From Lepisosteus oculatus (taxonomy: Eukaryota; Chordata; Actinopteri; Semionotiformes; Lepisosteidae): a stretch of 64,000 bases of DNA. Shown here piece by piece: positions 1 through 15,289 of the stretch (position 1 is its first letter; each line of letters begins with the position of its first letter). Location: the NCBI RefSeq assembly GCF_040954835.1, contig NC_090704.1, forward strand, positions 38,258,979-38,322,978. The letters are read 5' to 3'. Under the pieces are notes generated by a model. It did not search any database. It was given only the letters and a program-made list of their open reading frames with translations, and was not told the origin of the DNA. Both the position numbers and the translations under genes were made by a program.

Positions 1-3000
1 ATGTTTGAAGTGACAAAAATATGTTTCTGTAGCCCACCAGCCTTCAGTGTTCGGTATTCACAGTTATGGCAAGTCTCCAAAGTATGTTTTTCATAAACAT
101 TGCCATCTAGCCGTTCAGGATTTCATTGTAAACCTTACAGAAATAATCAACTTCTGATTAAACTTTATAATCCCTACTATAGCCTCAGATAAGAAACAAT
201 GTATGCAACTGCTTTGCCGTTGTCTTGTCCAATCATTTTTATGGAACATTTAAAAAGTATAAAAAAACACCATTTATTACTGTTGGGAGCAAGATATTAG
301 GAGAGTAATGTACTATTAAAATTATTTGGATACCAAAACCAAAGCCATAATGCAAACCTTCATTATAAACACACCCTGCTCATGCCAGATAGTGCTTGAT
401 GTTTCTCAGCTGTTGCCAAATATTTTTACCGTATTGGGATGGGTTTCAAATAAGACATGACATGCAAATGATATGTCATACAGTGCTTTATGTGCAAGCT
501 TGGAGGATGCACAATGTGCTAACTTAGCAGCAAATCAAATTTAAATTAATAACTTCCTTATTAAGAACCTTCATGAAAGAATTACCATACAGTCTCATAT
601 TCCCCAAAGGAATATAAGTGCATAAGGAAAGTTAAAGACAAGAGGAGGCCATTTGTCTGGTAGTAGCAACTTAATCCAAGGATATCACAAAATAAAAGAT
701 ATTCATCAGGACTGCAAGATTGATTCCCATGCATGAACAATCAGTTGGCCTACTAAATAAGAAAACAATAAGAATTTAGAACCTCAATAACTAATGACAT
801 TCAGATATACCTCGGGCTGAAACAAATGAGTACATTAGAGGCTCGTCTGCTATCTTCCAAGGGATTCCTACTTCCATTATTTGGTATGACAGTTTTCTTG
901 GTTATGGTCTCATACTTAAAAGCTCAAATACAGACTGGGCTCCGTATCTATTAAATTCAAATCTAATGTTTATTTCAGCATCCTATTCAATTTCTACAAG
1001 GTCTCCAAAAACCCTGCAATCTACCTTATTGTGACAAACAACATGCCTATAGTCTTGAATAGATGTCCTTCTTCTCCTTGTCTCAATTCCACTTGTTAAA
1101 GAAGAGATTTTGACAGAGAATGAAGATGGTATTTAAAACTTAATTATAAACTGCACGGCTTCTTTACTACTTGACCTAGGCATTTACAAGTTATGGAAAT
1201 ACCACATGGGCATAGGACCAGGCAGAAAGGAACATAAATGACAAGTATGTCTTCTGTAAATCCTTTGCATTAAAAACCTATTATGTGTTATACAGCAATA
1301 TTCCATTATTACATCTGAGATTTACAAAAAATGTGTTAAGTATTTATTTATGTAGAATGAGATGGAAACCTAAAGAAGTAGTGACTATAGAACCTGTATT
1401 CTGAAAGGAAAGAAAAAGTAATTTCCATTATAAAACATGCAAATTATATGTGAAAATGCCACTAAAGGTCTTGTACATACAATATCTCTGTTAATTATCA
1501 CTTTTTTAAATAAAAATAATTTACCAGAAATTGTTAATGGAAAATGTCCTTGAAAATTCTCACTGTTCCGTTTGCCAAACTGCACAGATGACATGTGCAG
1601 GATTTAGAATTTTTCTAGCTAGCCTGGGTGTAAAATTCAACCCACCAGGTGCTTCAGCTGTAGTGTACTACTTGTGAGCCAAGAGCACAGCCTCCGCTGA
1701 GTCAGTGACACTGAACTGTCCAGTTGACCTGACAGAGCAATGAATAAACTTGTTAGCCATCTGCAAAGGGACAGAAAGTGTATAGGAAAGGGTACGGACC
1801 ACCATCTTTGAACACATGCAATGAAAGAATGTTCAAATCAAGTTGCTATGCTGTAATGTACTGTATGTTTAAACAATGAATTCTGAAACCTCTGAAAGTC
1901 TCTCATGTTCAAGAAATCCAAAAATGAATAGATCTTTTCTGTCTGTATTCATCCAAACAGTTAATTTGGAAATGAAAAGTTACCCTGTAAAGTACATGTG
2001 GTCTCAGTTAGAATATATCTGTTGGATTATGTGTGGAAATAGTGGCACCAACTAGTCTAATATCTGCGGTTCATGGCCACATTGCTATTGATACATGAGC
2101 TTTAGTATTTTTATGTGTGAAGTCAGCTTTGGTCTTAACACTGAAAAATGTAAACTGTTTTCATAAAGGCACTTTCGTCCATTCAAAACCTGAACCACAT
2201 CAATGCTCTGATCAGTGCCTTTAAGTATATTTTCATAACCCACTGTAGACACAGATACAAGCACTGAGAACAAATACTGTAATTGGACACTGGGCCTCAA
2301 GAGAAACCACTCTCTGGCAAAAGAAGACTACCCTACAACCCAAGTAGTTCAAGGAAAATCTCTGTAATAATTTGTATGTAATCTCTAAGAGATGTAGGAA
2401 ACTATTAGGGATAATAAATATGTACTGCCAAAACTAGCCACTAACTACACTTTCAGTTGATTTAAGACTGGCAATTTGCTCCTACTGGTCCTGTATTTCA
2501 GCTGACTTTACCCTTTCTGACATCAGGCAATTTATAAAAGCAGGCCTCTCACTGCTTTTATAAAACAGAGGGGTCAAGGTCACCCAGGAACCTGCAGGTT
2601 TATAAAGGTAGTTCGCAGAAGCCAGATGGATGAGAATAGCTGAAGACAAATTTTTGTGCAAGAGCCATGGGGAGTCCTTCATCAGCTTATTGGACAGAAA
2701 AAAAACTGGATAAACGCTGAAGACTATGGTGGTGGTTAAAAAAAGAACAATTCCTTTACAGAACTGCATGCAACTGATGAGCAAGGAAAAACAAACAACA
2801 GCTACAGCAGCAGGGAGGGGACCTCGGGGATCTGGTTTCATTCTTTCTAGCCATGATGATGCAATACGAAGAGCTGTTTATATCCTAGCAGGGCCATAAA
2901 CCTGGAGCACCAAGGGAAAAGGAAGCTGCCAGCTACCCGTAAGTAGCATATCAGTGGAATCGGGTATATTTCCATATCTTTAACATGGCCCCTCATTAAC

Positions 3001-5019
3001 CGTTCATTTCCAGGCAAGCTGCTGTTCACAAATGAATCCACTGACACAGAGGTTGGAAAGTAGCACTCAAGTTATGCATAAACTGTTTTAGACTGAAAAA
3101 AAACATGCAAAATGTGTAAAACAGTGAACACACATAGCAAGCAAAATTGCCTTATTTAGCTGCTATCCTTAGCTGCACTGTGCTTTCCAGGAATTCACAA
3201 AAGATAATAGATTAAACAGATAAAAGATAAAATTCCATGTGTTTCAGCAGCCTCTTGTTTTGAGACTGTTTCAAACACTTTAATAATTGTCTGAAACTTA
3301 TTGGTTATTGTCTGAAATTTATGGGTTACAAAATACAACTTCTGTCAAAGTCAGTTTAAGCACATTATACTGTATTTAGTGTTAACATTACAGAAGAGTA
3401 TTACTTCTGTGATCATACTGTAACCTCGACATGTTCATTAAAACCCATTTCACAAGCCCATTTTTCAATTTCCACTTTAGTGCTCCAGATTTCCTAAGAG
3501 TGAACATTAACATTTTTTTTTTCCAGAAGATTAACATCTTTACACATAAACCCAATTGGACCATCACGGAAGTAAATTAATCATTCTTTTCTGTCTTACA
3601 ATAAATCCCTAATTACACATCTCTCACGAAAGAAATAGTAAAAAATCTGGTCAATTTAACTAATACATTTTTTAAATCCCTATTCAAGAAATGGGAAATT
3701 ATAAAAGCCTTCGGCACTGAAAGCATAAAGATGAAATAACTAAAATCCTAAAGTTATACTATATACACTTCACAAACACATTGCTATTTTTTGTCACAAA
3801 ATATAACTGTTGCACGTATATACCAAATGTATGATTTAAATAAACACATGTGCATGCATTCAATAAACCTACACAGTTTTTGAGGCCTTCACTGCCTGCC
3901 ACTAAATTATTAAAGTATGGTATGATTTATTAAAACTGTACAGCCATCTTCCCATAAAGGCCTTTGGTGTCCATTGAAGCAGACAGAGCAAAGTCATGTC
4001 TCCAGCAGAGAGTATTTTTTTGCCAGAAGAGTCCAACTGTTTACATCTGTGGGACTGCAAAAAAAAAAGTCTGGACCCACACCAGAGAGTTCACATTTTG
4101 CGAATGAGCATGTGACTCCGCAAACAAGCAACTGCTGCATCATGATGTACACATGGGGCTCAATCTCATGTCTAAACCCATGATACTCAATCAGCTCTGG
4201 CCAAAGCTTGAGTGTAGAACTGGTTTAAAGAGCTCAGGTAAAATGGCACAATTAATCTCGCACTGCGTTCACAATCTGACCCTGTACTCCCTAGGCTCTC
4301 TCCTGTTGGTCCAAGACCAATAAGACAAATTTCAAATTGGGAGCAGGGAAGAAAACAAATGTGCTGCGAGACTTTGGCAAAATGAAAATTGTGTCAAACT
4401 TCAATAGTGCAGATCAATTACAGTACATGAAACCAACTAAACCCTTTTCATTTTGACACACAGCAGAAAGGCCAAGGCACTATATGAATGCTGCGTTTTC
4501 CCCTTTTTGTCCAGGAGGAATTCAGCATACACTCAACAGATGAGCCCTTCACGGGACAAACAAAAGAAAAACAAGCAGTACATGCCAAGGACAATATTGG
4601 AAAAAAACATTGGAAAAGAACAAGAAAAGTTATCAGGAAAAAATACTGCAGAGTACTACCATCAGCTGAAACAAAATAACAATATCAAAGTACGGTCTTG
4701 CACATACAACCACTGCTGCTGTTAGTACTTGTAATAAGCTTGTTTTCTAACTGCAAAAAAGATTACAATCTGTTATGTAAATGTATTTGTACTTAAATCT
4801 GCTTATATGAAAATCTGTGTTTCAATAACATTAACAATAACAAAATAATGAGTGATATAATTTGGCAAGATGTGTAAAAAAAAGGAAAGGAGGCCATAAA
4901 ATTGCAGAAGGATTATATTTAAGAATTACAGAAAATTAAAAGGAATATTTAGTTAAGCAGTCTTAAATAGTTAGTAGAATAACAGTATCTGGTTAATACC
5001 CTTAATAACCTCATACTGA

Positions 5020-5307
5020 TCCATTCATTTTCTATCCACTTCTTCCGATTCAGAGCCTATCCTAGCAAGAAACAGCGCAAGGCTGGGCACACCCTGGACA
5101 GGATACCAGTCCAGGACAGACACACGCACACATTCACACCGGGGTCAGCTTCCCAGGAGCCAATTAATCTACAGTATGTTTTTGGACTGTGGGAGGAGAC
5201 TCAGGCAAACATACAAACTCCATGCAGACAGTACCCCAGCTCCGGAACTGAACCCAGGGTCCCAGTGTTGTGAGGCAGCAATGATAACCACTGCTCCACC
5301 GTGCTGC
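5020..5307 (-). repeat. tRNA-derived SINE, minus strand
   Basis: Read on the minus strand, the element begins with a tRNA-like head at about 5307 (gcagcacggtggagcagtgg). An A-box-like stretch and a B-box-like ggttcagttcc follow. A body containing the phrase cccacagtccaaaaac leads to a tail resembling the fish consensus end gaaaatgaatggat near 5020. This head-body-tail order is that of a very common fish SINE. The copy is near full length but diverged, and I could not define a target-site duplication. The family name is not certain. Confidence 0.75.
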
Positions 5308-8300
5308 ATTAATAGGTAAAGCACAGAGAGTTAAACACAGTACACTGCAAAGCACTACAAAACCAGAGGAAAACTGTAATATTGTGGACATTTACTAAAG
5401 AGAACTTTCTATAAGGGCATCTGGTACATTTCTTCAAAGAGCTATAAAGTTACGTGGTATAACCAATGAACACAAATAACTTCATCACCTGCAATAGATC
5501 AACAATACAGTATCAAGCAAATTTACTTTGATAGAGGCTATGTTAAAAAGTGTATTGAGTGTATTGCAGCCAAATATTTGAAATGCACTTCTAACTATAA
5601 AAATGCTTATCATGGTTAAAACATGGCATTTAAAAGTCAAGACAATTACAACAAACACTATGCAAAACAGCAGTATCAGCTTAATTCATATCTGATTAGA
5701 AAAGAAAAACAGAGTTTACATCAGAAAAAATTAAATCATTTGGTTTCTATTACAGTATGCTGGACATTGTAACTATCACACAATTCTACTAAATATGAAA
5801 TTAAAAAAACAACCACACACTTATTCATGCTCATGTAGTGATCATGCCTACAATACAGTAAATATATACGCTTATGACCGTTATTTTTAAAATAGCATCA
5901 GCTCTTATCCAGGGATTTCTCATTTCTCTTTGAGGTGCATCTGTACCCAGGCTGTCTAATATGGAAAGATCTCTCCCAACACGTAAGTAATGCAAACGTT
6001 TAAAATTAGAAGCAACATCAGCTTTCTTCCGGACACTTCCAGGTTAGAAATAACACTCAGTTACCGAAGAAGGAGCTATTTATAAACACTTCCATATCCG
6101 TTCTGCTTGAAAAGGACATGTGACTTTAGTCTATCCTGGGCAACCTGCTTCCCTGATTTTCAATACACCAGCAGCTGTTGCAGCTCAAAAATACCTCATG
6201 ACTTCACAGAAAGAACAAGTCACCAAATATGCCTGGCTTTCTAGGTCTCCAAACGTAACAGTGTCACCTAATGACCTCTGTAATTAATTCAAGGTCTACC
6301 ACATAAAGGAATATTTTTTCCAAATCCAGTGCAGAGCGGAATTGTTCCCTAACTTTAAGCCAATTCTTCTCATCAGAGCAAGGCCTACGAGCACAGAGTC
6401 TCTGAAGTTGCTGAATGTGAGCAAGAGTTTGCAAATTACACTCAAGGTGATCTGTCACTGGGTCATTTCAGGGCTGTGACTTTTTGTTTGTAAATGTGAA
6501 GTAAACATAGCAGAGTAGTTATAATTTACTTATCCTTAATTACTTTAGCCAAACTTTAAACCTGAATCAAGGGAATACTGGAAACATGTCCATGAACTTA
6601 AAATGACTAACTCATTTTGGACACTGTATTGTATATGTAGCCTAGGTATTACAATTATTACACACTAACACACTGCAAATATTCAGCCCCTATACTGTGA
6701 AAATACAGTGTTCTATACAGTGAAGAAAGGCAAGGTAAATTACTTTCTGAATAAACAGCAGTAAGTAACTTGTGATCAGCTCACTATACCAATACAGGCT
6801 GAATCAAAATGAAAAAAATGGAATAACCCAGTGGTCTTTACCAGGACCACAGCCCTGTACCAGCAGGCAAAGGAAAGGGAAACTCCATGGAAACAAGAAT
6901 TCCATCTGTAAGAAACAAATCTCCTCTTCACTGGCTAAAAATGAGCGAGCTCCTGAGAATAAGAGCTATTAACTAGCCTGGGATACCCAACTATTGTAAT
7001 TATTCATCTTAAAATTGCAAGCACATTCATAGAATAGGGGATACTGAAACTATAACCTTCAATTGGTATTTTTTATCCAGTAGTCTGGTTCAGTCTTTCT
7101 AGGCTTCTTTCTAAAATATGTTTCTAAAAAACATACTTAAAACCTTTGTTGAATAATTCTCTATAGGTACTGTGGACTCATCTACTTTATTTCATTGTTG
7201 AGATGTTTGGAATTTTTTAATTGGTCTGTGATTCTACACAATTGTAATTTTTGGAATTGTTAATACATAATTCTAGTCTTGTCGCTTACATGAATTCTTG
7301 CATTGATTTAAAAGCAATATGATTACTGAATCCAATGCTAACAAGTGTGCAATATGTAGGTGTTTTAACCCATCATAGCTATACGATTGGCTTTAATGAG
7401 GTGACATTCAAATTGCACATTGCAGTTTTCTGAAATGTTGGCTAGTTATGAAGAATAGTTTAATATTAGTATAATCACCACACTTATTTCACCAATGAAG
7501 ATTGGAAAACCTGGGTATAACCTTACGTTATTCAATTTCATGATACTTCAATTCCCTAGATATTTACAATGATTTAGCGACTCTACCTTCAGATGGATTT
7601 TGTTCCAGTATTTGCTTGTTAATTGGAACTAATTCTTTCTTTTCCTCTTTAATAAACTTCAAACCTCTTAAAGAAAAAATGAAGAGTTAAAAGCTTAATG
7701 TTCAGACAGAGCAAACAATATATGAGTTTCTTTCATCAGTTTAGCCCTGAAAGCCACATTACGGTCTACTGTTCAAACATGCACTGTATCTGTTGTATCA
7801 GGTTTTAGAGAATCACATTATAATGTCAATATATCTTGTGGATTAAAAAGGACAATGATGTGGTTTTTCTTCTAAAGGGTTTTTTTCTATCTACTGTGAA
7901 TAATAAGAGATTGTAGTAACATTTTATAAAACCCAATGGCTGAACTCCTAAAGAGTAGACAGATCCCTCCAGGTTTTTAAAGCACTTGCTGCTATGTGTT
8001 TCTCATCAACACAGAAATAAATGCAATCCTACTGCACTTTAGACAACTTAGGTGTTCCAGCTGTGCTGCAGGAAAATTATGCTCAGTTGCTGGAGGGCAT
8101 AGTTTCAGATAGGCATAATGTATCTTAATATTCATTTTACATTGATACTATAAAATCAAAGTAGTAGTAGGCATGCCCTACATACAAGCAAAAGGATTCA
8201 GGCTTTGAAAGCATTATTTTTTCTAATTATACAAATACATATAAAGCAATAAGGGATCAATCACAAAGTAAGAAGGAGGAACATTGTGGTCTTCAGGTTT

Positions 8301-8857
8301 TATGCAGATTTTATGTAGTTCTAAGTATTTGTGTATCCCTAGCAGGCCTTCATTTTTATGGATGAAATTACACAGCAATCACATGTGAACCAATGTCTTA
8401 TCTTTAACGTAATTGCTAAAATTGGGCTACATAGTTCTTCAAAAGAAATTCTTCAATTCAAAGAGAATGCAGACATTTTTACCTGTACAAGAATTGTCTG
8501 TTAGCAGGATTCACCAGCAACATTGAGTTGACTACATGGCAAATGTGCTCTTCACAGCAATTCAGTTTTCCTCTTGTTATATATGAAAAATATCTAGAGG
8601 TACACCAACGCTGCTGTCAACTATAAGATGAAAGTTGGCAAAAATTGAATTTATATCACTTAATAAATTTGTACTGTAACTAAGCATAAACAAGGAAAAA
8701 TGCCAATGCAGACAAAATGCATGACTTTCAGAGTTTGCATGAAGTTTAATGAAGACTACCAAATAATGTACTTATGAATGAGCTCAAACAACTGTTACAC
8801 ATCTAGAACAGTTTAAATGCTGCTTGCGCCTACTGTATCAGTCTTACGTGGATCAGC

Positions 8858-9367
8858 CAGCAGCCATATCACCCTGCAACTCACAACTGACAACCCACTG
8901 AAGCTAAGCAGGTGTGAGCCTGGTCAGTACCTGGATGGGAGACCTCCTGGAAAAAACTAAGGTTGCTGCTGGAAGTGGTGTTAGTAGGGCCAGCAGGGGG
9001 CGCTCACCCTGCGGTCTATGTGGGTCCTAGTGCCCCAGTGTAGTGACGGGAACACTATACTGCAAACAGACGCCGTCCTTCGGATGAGATCTCGAAAAGA
9101 GTAGGGGTGTAACCCTGGCATCCTTGACGAATTTCCCATTGGCCCTCCTAATAATCCCCCTCTATGAATTGGCTACGTTACTCTGCTCTCCTCCCCACTA
9201 ATAGTTGATGTGTGGTGAGCGTTCTGGCGCACTATGGCTGCCGTCACATCATCCAGGTGGGGCTGCACATTGGTGGTGGTGGAGGGGAGCCCATCAGTCC
9301 CCATTACCTGTAAAGGGCTTTGAGTGGAGTGTCCAGAAAAGTGCTATATAAGAGCATAATTATTATT
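8858..9367 (+). repeat. 5S rRNA-derived SINE (SINE3-like), copy 1
   Basis: The first 90 or so bases follow 5S rRNA closely, with gccatatcaccctg, then the box A region gaagctaagcagg and the box C region tacctggatgggagac. These are the internal RNA polymerase III promoter parts of 5S genes. A long unrelated body follows, then a tail gtgctatataag with attattatt at the end, resembling L2-clade LINE 3' ends. SINEs with 5S heads are known from zebrafish and other vertebrates. It lacks most of the 3' half of 5S rRNA, so it is not a 5S gene. Confidence 0.85.
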
Positions 9368-12300
9368 TGTCACAATCTGTTTAACTTTTATCATGAACTT
9401 GTATGTTGTATCAGTGTTAGTATTTCAGATTTGTACTGGTAGCATCCATTGAAAGGTTCAACACCAGGTGTGTCAACTTTAACACAATATTTCTAAATAT
9501 TTTAATACATTATATGTCTTATAACTACAGTTGTTACAAACCATGCATTTATGAACCCTTTACACACAATGAGCGCATTTCATTGAACTGTGCCAAATCC
9601 TATTTACATACAAAGCAATGTAGTTAAAAAGTCAACTGTTGAAACAGAAAACAGCACATTTATTGTAAAAGGTAGGTACAGTAGATGTATAAGAAGCATG
9701 GTGAGGGATTGGACATTTTGGCCACTATCAGAACGTAGCACACCTAGGTTAGTTGATACAAAGAAAATGTATCAAAATGTTACAGCAAAGAGATTTTCAG
9801 TGAGCAGCCACCAATGAATTATAAGCTTAAGTGTTTTTACAAAAAGATTGTTTTTATATTATTAAACCATGAAGAACGGTAAGGTTTTGCGGCATGATGA
9901 TAAACATCATCCACAGCAACAATTTCTTGAGAACTTATTGAAAGACTCGTCTGTTACAACTGCCCTAACAATGAGGACAGTCTCTTTGAAATAAAATGTT
10001 TGACTGGAAGCTAGGATTTTGAAACAGCTCAAAGCAAAATTATTTTTTCTTTTTATATTTCTGACCTCACATAATGCCAGCCTTGTCTTTGCAATGGTTT
10101 TGTGCATAGTTGTCTCTCTATAATGCCTTCTTTATAGCACCAGCCCAGCTTACTGCCAAAGTACACTGGTCTGTAACTTCTAAAACTGTATCACCCACCA
10201 TTGCAGACTTATAATGAATAATGACTATTTTAATGTCATATTACCTTCCAGCTTGCCATCTGTAGAATCAAAAGGAGTTTTTTAAAATTATTTTAGTTGT
10301 GTTACATAGATTTTAGAGTTACATTTGTTACATTAAATGCTTTTTAAAACCAATAAATCACTGAAGTCAGGTCTGACACATTTGATGCACTTTTGTTCAA
10401 ACCTTCTTTGAAATATATGTTGCTTTTTGATCATTCTCTTCTCCCGGTCAGAAAAAAAGTGGTGCAAGATGGAAGATACTGCACAATCAATTTCAGTTCC
10501 AATGGATTCCAATTTCTATGCTAAATTTCTATGCTAAAATCCTAACTAAAAAAAAAACAGATAAGAGACAAACTAACAAGCAAGTCAAAGATTTCTGAAT
10601 GCAGAAAAAATAAACAATGAACAGCAAACTTACATTATGTCATTTGCTTTAATGTTTTGGTTCCCCGAGGAGGAGTTACTCATTTGACTAAATGTGAACT
10701 GAGTCAAATGTGAGAACTCACAAATGTCCTGAAGGTTAATCAGTGGGAGGGAGAAATCACAGGTGGCCAGATTTTCAATTAAAAGTTCATTGCTTTTGTG
10801 CAGATTTTCAATATTGGCGCACTTGGAGAAGGAGATGTCTTGGCAGCAATTTCAAATTTTAAGCTGCAAATAAACACCTGGAACAGACAACGTACCCAGA
10901 GTAAAGCATGCATAGTTCTAACAGCACTGACAAACAGATGAATATATGTGGAAACAAGAAATAGCTCCTTGAATAGACAACCTGGATTCACACTTACACG
11001 ACATTCTAGGTGTTTTTAAGACAAACACTTTGCACAATAAAAGGACTTAGCAAGCACCATAATAAACTAGGAATCAAGGACACATAGAAAACCTCAAGTC
11101 AACATGTAAGCCACACTAACAGGTTTTGCTTAACAGCAGCAGTACATGTCTACAGTTGGGAAGCATGAGTAAAAGACGTAAATATATTTTTACTGACACT
11201 GCCATGTCTGCCATGTCAGGAAATCAATATCTGAGCCAGATTTTCTCACGACTCCAACAAGTTTGAGCCCGTCACACAAATGCAATACTTTTGGTCGTTT
11301 CATAATTCTTCATCAACACATCATTCGTGAGTAACTATGTTTTTGAGTAAAAAGAAAAGAGCATCCTGTCATAAATTCTAATTTATATCTTCTGTTGCGA
11401 TCTAAATTTTACAGGTTACTTGTTTTTTTAGATTATATTTCATGTGACAGAACAGTGAACTAGAAAATACTGCACCATGAAATATATACATACCCTAAAT
11501 ACTCTTGCTACTTTTGCCCATTTACAAACAAGCTCTTTTAATACCTATTCTTTTTTCATGAAAACAATGCCAACTAAATTATCCCTGGATCAATATTTTT
11601 TAAGTTTCAATAGCCTACTCAATCATGCTTTAGCAGAATAATAAGCACTGTTTTTTTTACTATGAACCTTATAAAACATATTAGAGTGCATAAGTCATTA
11701 TAAACAACTCACACTCTTCTTCAGAAATACTGATTTTCTGGAACACTCCTTGGCTTTAACCAATTTCAGGCTTGAACAAAATCGTTTTTATGTTTGTTTT
11801 TTATAATAAACTATGGTCTCAAGAATGAAAGATTTAAGAGCCAGTTGCACCATACTCCACAGCTTTAATTAAAGAAAAGAAGCAATTCATAGAAAGGCAT
11901 TATGAATGATGCAGGATTTATAAAAGAAAACAGATTACAACTGCAAAACAAAAATCAGAAAGATTTACAAAATTGAAAATCCTTTTAATGGAGCTTCTGA
12001 GCAGGATGCCCCCTGCTTAAAAGCAGATTTTAGCTTTGGGAACTTGGCACACTTTTTCCAACACAGAAACAACATGTTTACAATTTCACTCCGTTTTGGA
12101 TCTGTTACAATATTGAGTAAGTCTTTATCCCTCAAGTGCTGAACATGGAAGCCTTCTGTGGGTTTCAGAAATACATCCTTTCCAAATTTACAGTTCCTGG
12201 CATCTAAGCAAAATCATGCACTGTGGTGTCTGAAATAGAAACTCTTAAAGAACCAGTAATATTTTAAAAATAAATATAAAAAATAAAATAATAATATGGT

Positions 12301-13628
12301 TCTTTTAATAATCCAACATAATCATTCTCAATTTTAAGACTGTTGTAATGAGACTGCTCATCTAAAGACTGTTTAAAATGTTTGAAGCTACTAACTTTAT
12401 TCTCTGAAGGATGTTGAGCCGCGGTCTCACCCTGCTTCTCATCTTCTTTAAATGGAATGCTTTTGTGTCTACTTTTAGTTCAGCCATCACACATTCAACA
12501 TAAAGAATGCATTCAATGCTCTCTGTACGTTAAATTAAATTCACCTATACACCTTTGACATATACCTAGAGAAACCATATAGTTTTTAAACTTTGTTTTA
12601 CACAATAATCAAGGCTACAACACCCTCAGCTTAGTTAACAGCCAAGTCCTACAGGCTTTGCAATTACTTTTCACTTATTAAAATTATTAAGACCTAAGTC
12701 ATTTGACTTCTCAGCCAACTAATTAGTTAAACTGAGTAATTAGTAATGTGTGACACCAATTGAAACTGCGGAGATTTTAGAGTTCAGGCGTTTTTTTTCT
12801 GAAATGCAAGAGTTTGCACTAAAATTCATGGTGACTACTCAAGGGACTTCTGCCATTCCAATACTTCGCTCCTCCAAAACCCTGTCATTTAAAAAAGGAG
12901 CAGTATGCATGCTTTTGTGTGCTTTTTTATTTAATTTCTCAGGTGAAAATATTTGCTATACGTGTTGCACACTTTCCAATTTCTTCTTCTTGTTTTTTCC
13001 CCCCATGTGAGCTAAAACACAGAAAAAACATTTTCAAAAGACTGCTCACAGGTTCCCAGAGGAAAAAAAATGGTTTCAGCCTCTATAAACAGTGTACGAT
13101 ATGATACAAAAGTACACAAGACCTCCAAACTGTTTACAGGCCTATTTGTTTCACAAGCAACACAATGCATCACACAGAGATTGTATTAGTAAATAGCCCA
13201 ACCAGTGCATAAAGACGATAGCCAGAAATGTGCGCGTGTTCCCAGATGCCCCCACATGGTATTGCTAAAAAACTCCTGGAGAAGAAAGCAGGGCTAAAGG
13301 AAACTTGCTTTAAAGTGTTAAATGAAACTAACATTATTCGGCAAGTGCCATGATAAAGACAATTCTTGCAGCCACATCTGTTGTAATGCTAGAGTGCACA
13401 ACAATTCCATTTTGGCACAGTTTTCTGCTCATTTCTGAACTACCTCAGTCAATGTCATGACTCCACTGCATAAGCATCAATGGACGGCCTCAGTGTAAGA
13501 CAATGTGAAATGTCAATCATTGAAGCTACTTCTTCTCCAGAAAATAACAGCTATAGTCTTCTTTCTAGATTAGAAATTCGGACTGTTCTGAACTGAAAGA
13601 ATCTCAGTGGTATGCTTTGTGAGGGATT

Positions 13629-13690
13629 TTCCATCCATCCATTTTCTAACTGCTTTATCCAATTCAGAGTTGTGGGGGAGTCAGATCAGG
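13629..13690 (-). repeat. SINE tail fragment
   Basis: The sequence tccatccatccattttctaa followed by a tgctttatccaattcag phrase matches the 3' tail of the tRNA-derived SINE at 5020-5307, in the same orientation. Only about 60 bases remain, so this is a truncated copy. Confidence 0.6.
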
Positions 13691-13929
13691 TAGATTAAGT
13701 TTAATGTTATTAGCTTAACTGATAACAGGTAAACAAGTTTGTTTTGCATGCAAGTACTAAAAACAAACTATAAATACAAATTATTAAACACTGAGCTAAA
13801 AGAAGCTACCAACGAAAAAGATGTACTGTAGCTGTTTATGTTGACACATGACTTACATCTATTAAAGAACAAACAGAAGCAATAAAAAGGCAAATAAAGT
13901 AGTGGATATATAGCAAGAAGTGCAGAACT

Positions 13930-14240
13930 TAAAGCAAGGGATGTTATGTTAAAATTGTGTAATACACTAGTAAGGCCTCATTTAACATATTGTGGACAAC
14001 TGTCGTCACTTCATTACAGAAGAGGCATTGTAATTCCGGTATCCGTTAAGAAAAGAGCAACCAGATACATTCTGAGACTAAAGGGAATGCCCTAATCTAA
14101 CAGGCTGATGGAACTGGACCTTTAGGTCTGGAAAAGAAAAAAAGAGAAGAGAAGGAAAAAGAGAAGGCTATAAGGGAACCTTATACAAGTATTGATAATC
14201 CAAGCTATTGTCAATCCAGTGGCCTTCTTCAAAATAAACA
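13930..14240 (+). repeat. LINE-like 3' fragment, strongly diverged
   Basis: The stretch resembles a widespread fish non-LTR 3' region. A gtaaggcctcatttaacata block translates roughly as the reverse transcriptase phrase LRPHLEY. Next come an agaaaagagcaaccagata block and an ggctgatggaactggacc block. Frames are broken by stops, so no product is expected. The assignment is from remembered family consensus and the exact class (CR1-like or other) is unclear. Confidence 0.4.
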
Positions 14241-15289
14241 TCTATCCATCCATTGACCACACAGGTCAAAAAGAAAGCAGACAAGACAATCTTCCTAAGA
14301 ACATTCATTTCTGGCACATTATAATAAAAAATTAAAGAAATATTGAAATACTATTTCTACTATTTAATTAATACTATTCATCCAAATATAAGATTTCTGA
14401 CTTCAAAGGGACCATTGCACACCACATAGCGTACTAAGTATAGGCCTATCCAGCTTCTCTCTTTTATCCTGGCAAGAATACTTTGGTTGACACAGAGTCA
14501 AAGGTTGACAGTCTTTTACCAGAAAGGGTTCCATATACTTATTTGGCAATATGAGCAAGGAGGCATTTTTAAAATTGCGACTGAATCTGCTGGACTTGCT
14601 CAAAGGCAGACCAGCTTTAATCACACTGCAACAATATTAGGGCTTAGGAAAAGATCATAGTCATGTGTTTTGGAAAATTTGCAGCCAGAAATGCTGCAAG
14701 TGAGCTGATGTGCATGACTGCAGTTTGATTTATTGATGACAAAGTCCTGGATACTCGCAAAGGGTTGAGTTTTTTTACGTTTTCCAGTGACATCATTTGA
14801 CAACACTTGAGCACAAGTATTGGTTAGTAGCACAAGAAGGATCACAAAGGAATGTGTAAATGGAAGACTTTATTTTGGTGGAGGTATCATAGTAGAGTGA
14901 TGGGCAATTTATTCTACATTTAGAAGTTGGTAATCTCACTTCCTAGCATTAGGCTGACCAAATGTTCATACTTTGTTGTGAAAAACATCAATGTCAATGT
15001 AATGCCCTGATATTTCAATAAAATAGTGCTAGTTCCACATAAAGTTCCACATAGAACTACCCATGTCCCTCTGTGATGAATGTTATACATTTGCCTGCTG
15101 TGCTCTATCTAATCTCGCTTCTCTAGGAGAAAGTTTAAGTGTGAAGCATATCATATGCAAAGAAATAACATCACTAATCATATACTGTACAGTTGTGCTG
15201 TATGGAATGCCAAAAATGCACACTTTTCATCATAATCTGGTTACCAGCAGCATACTCCAACAAATCTTTCATAAATCATAAATACTTGT

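Noticed and set aside
2482..2841. 119-codon minus-strand open frame, hydrophobic in part
   Set aside because: No recognisable domain, no promoter or splice context, and it lies within the rab40b intron on the same strand. Likely chance.
8858..9367. Possible 5S rRNA gene
   Set aside because: Only the promoter-bearing 5' two thirds of 5S is recognisable, and it runs into a long repeated body that recurs at 18461. It is a SINE.
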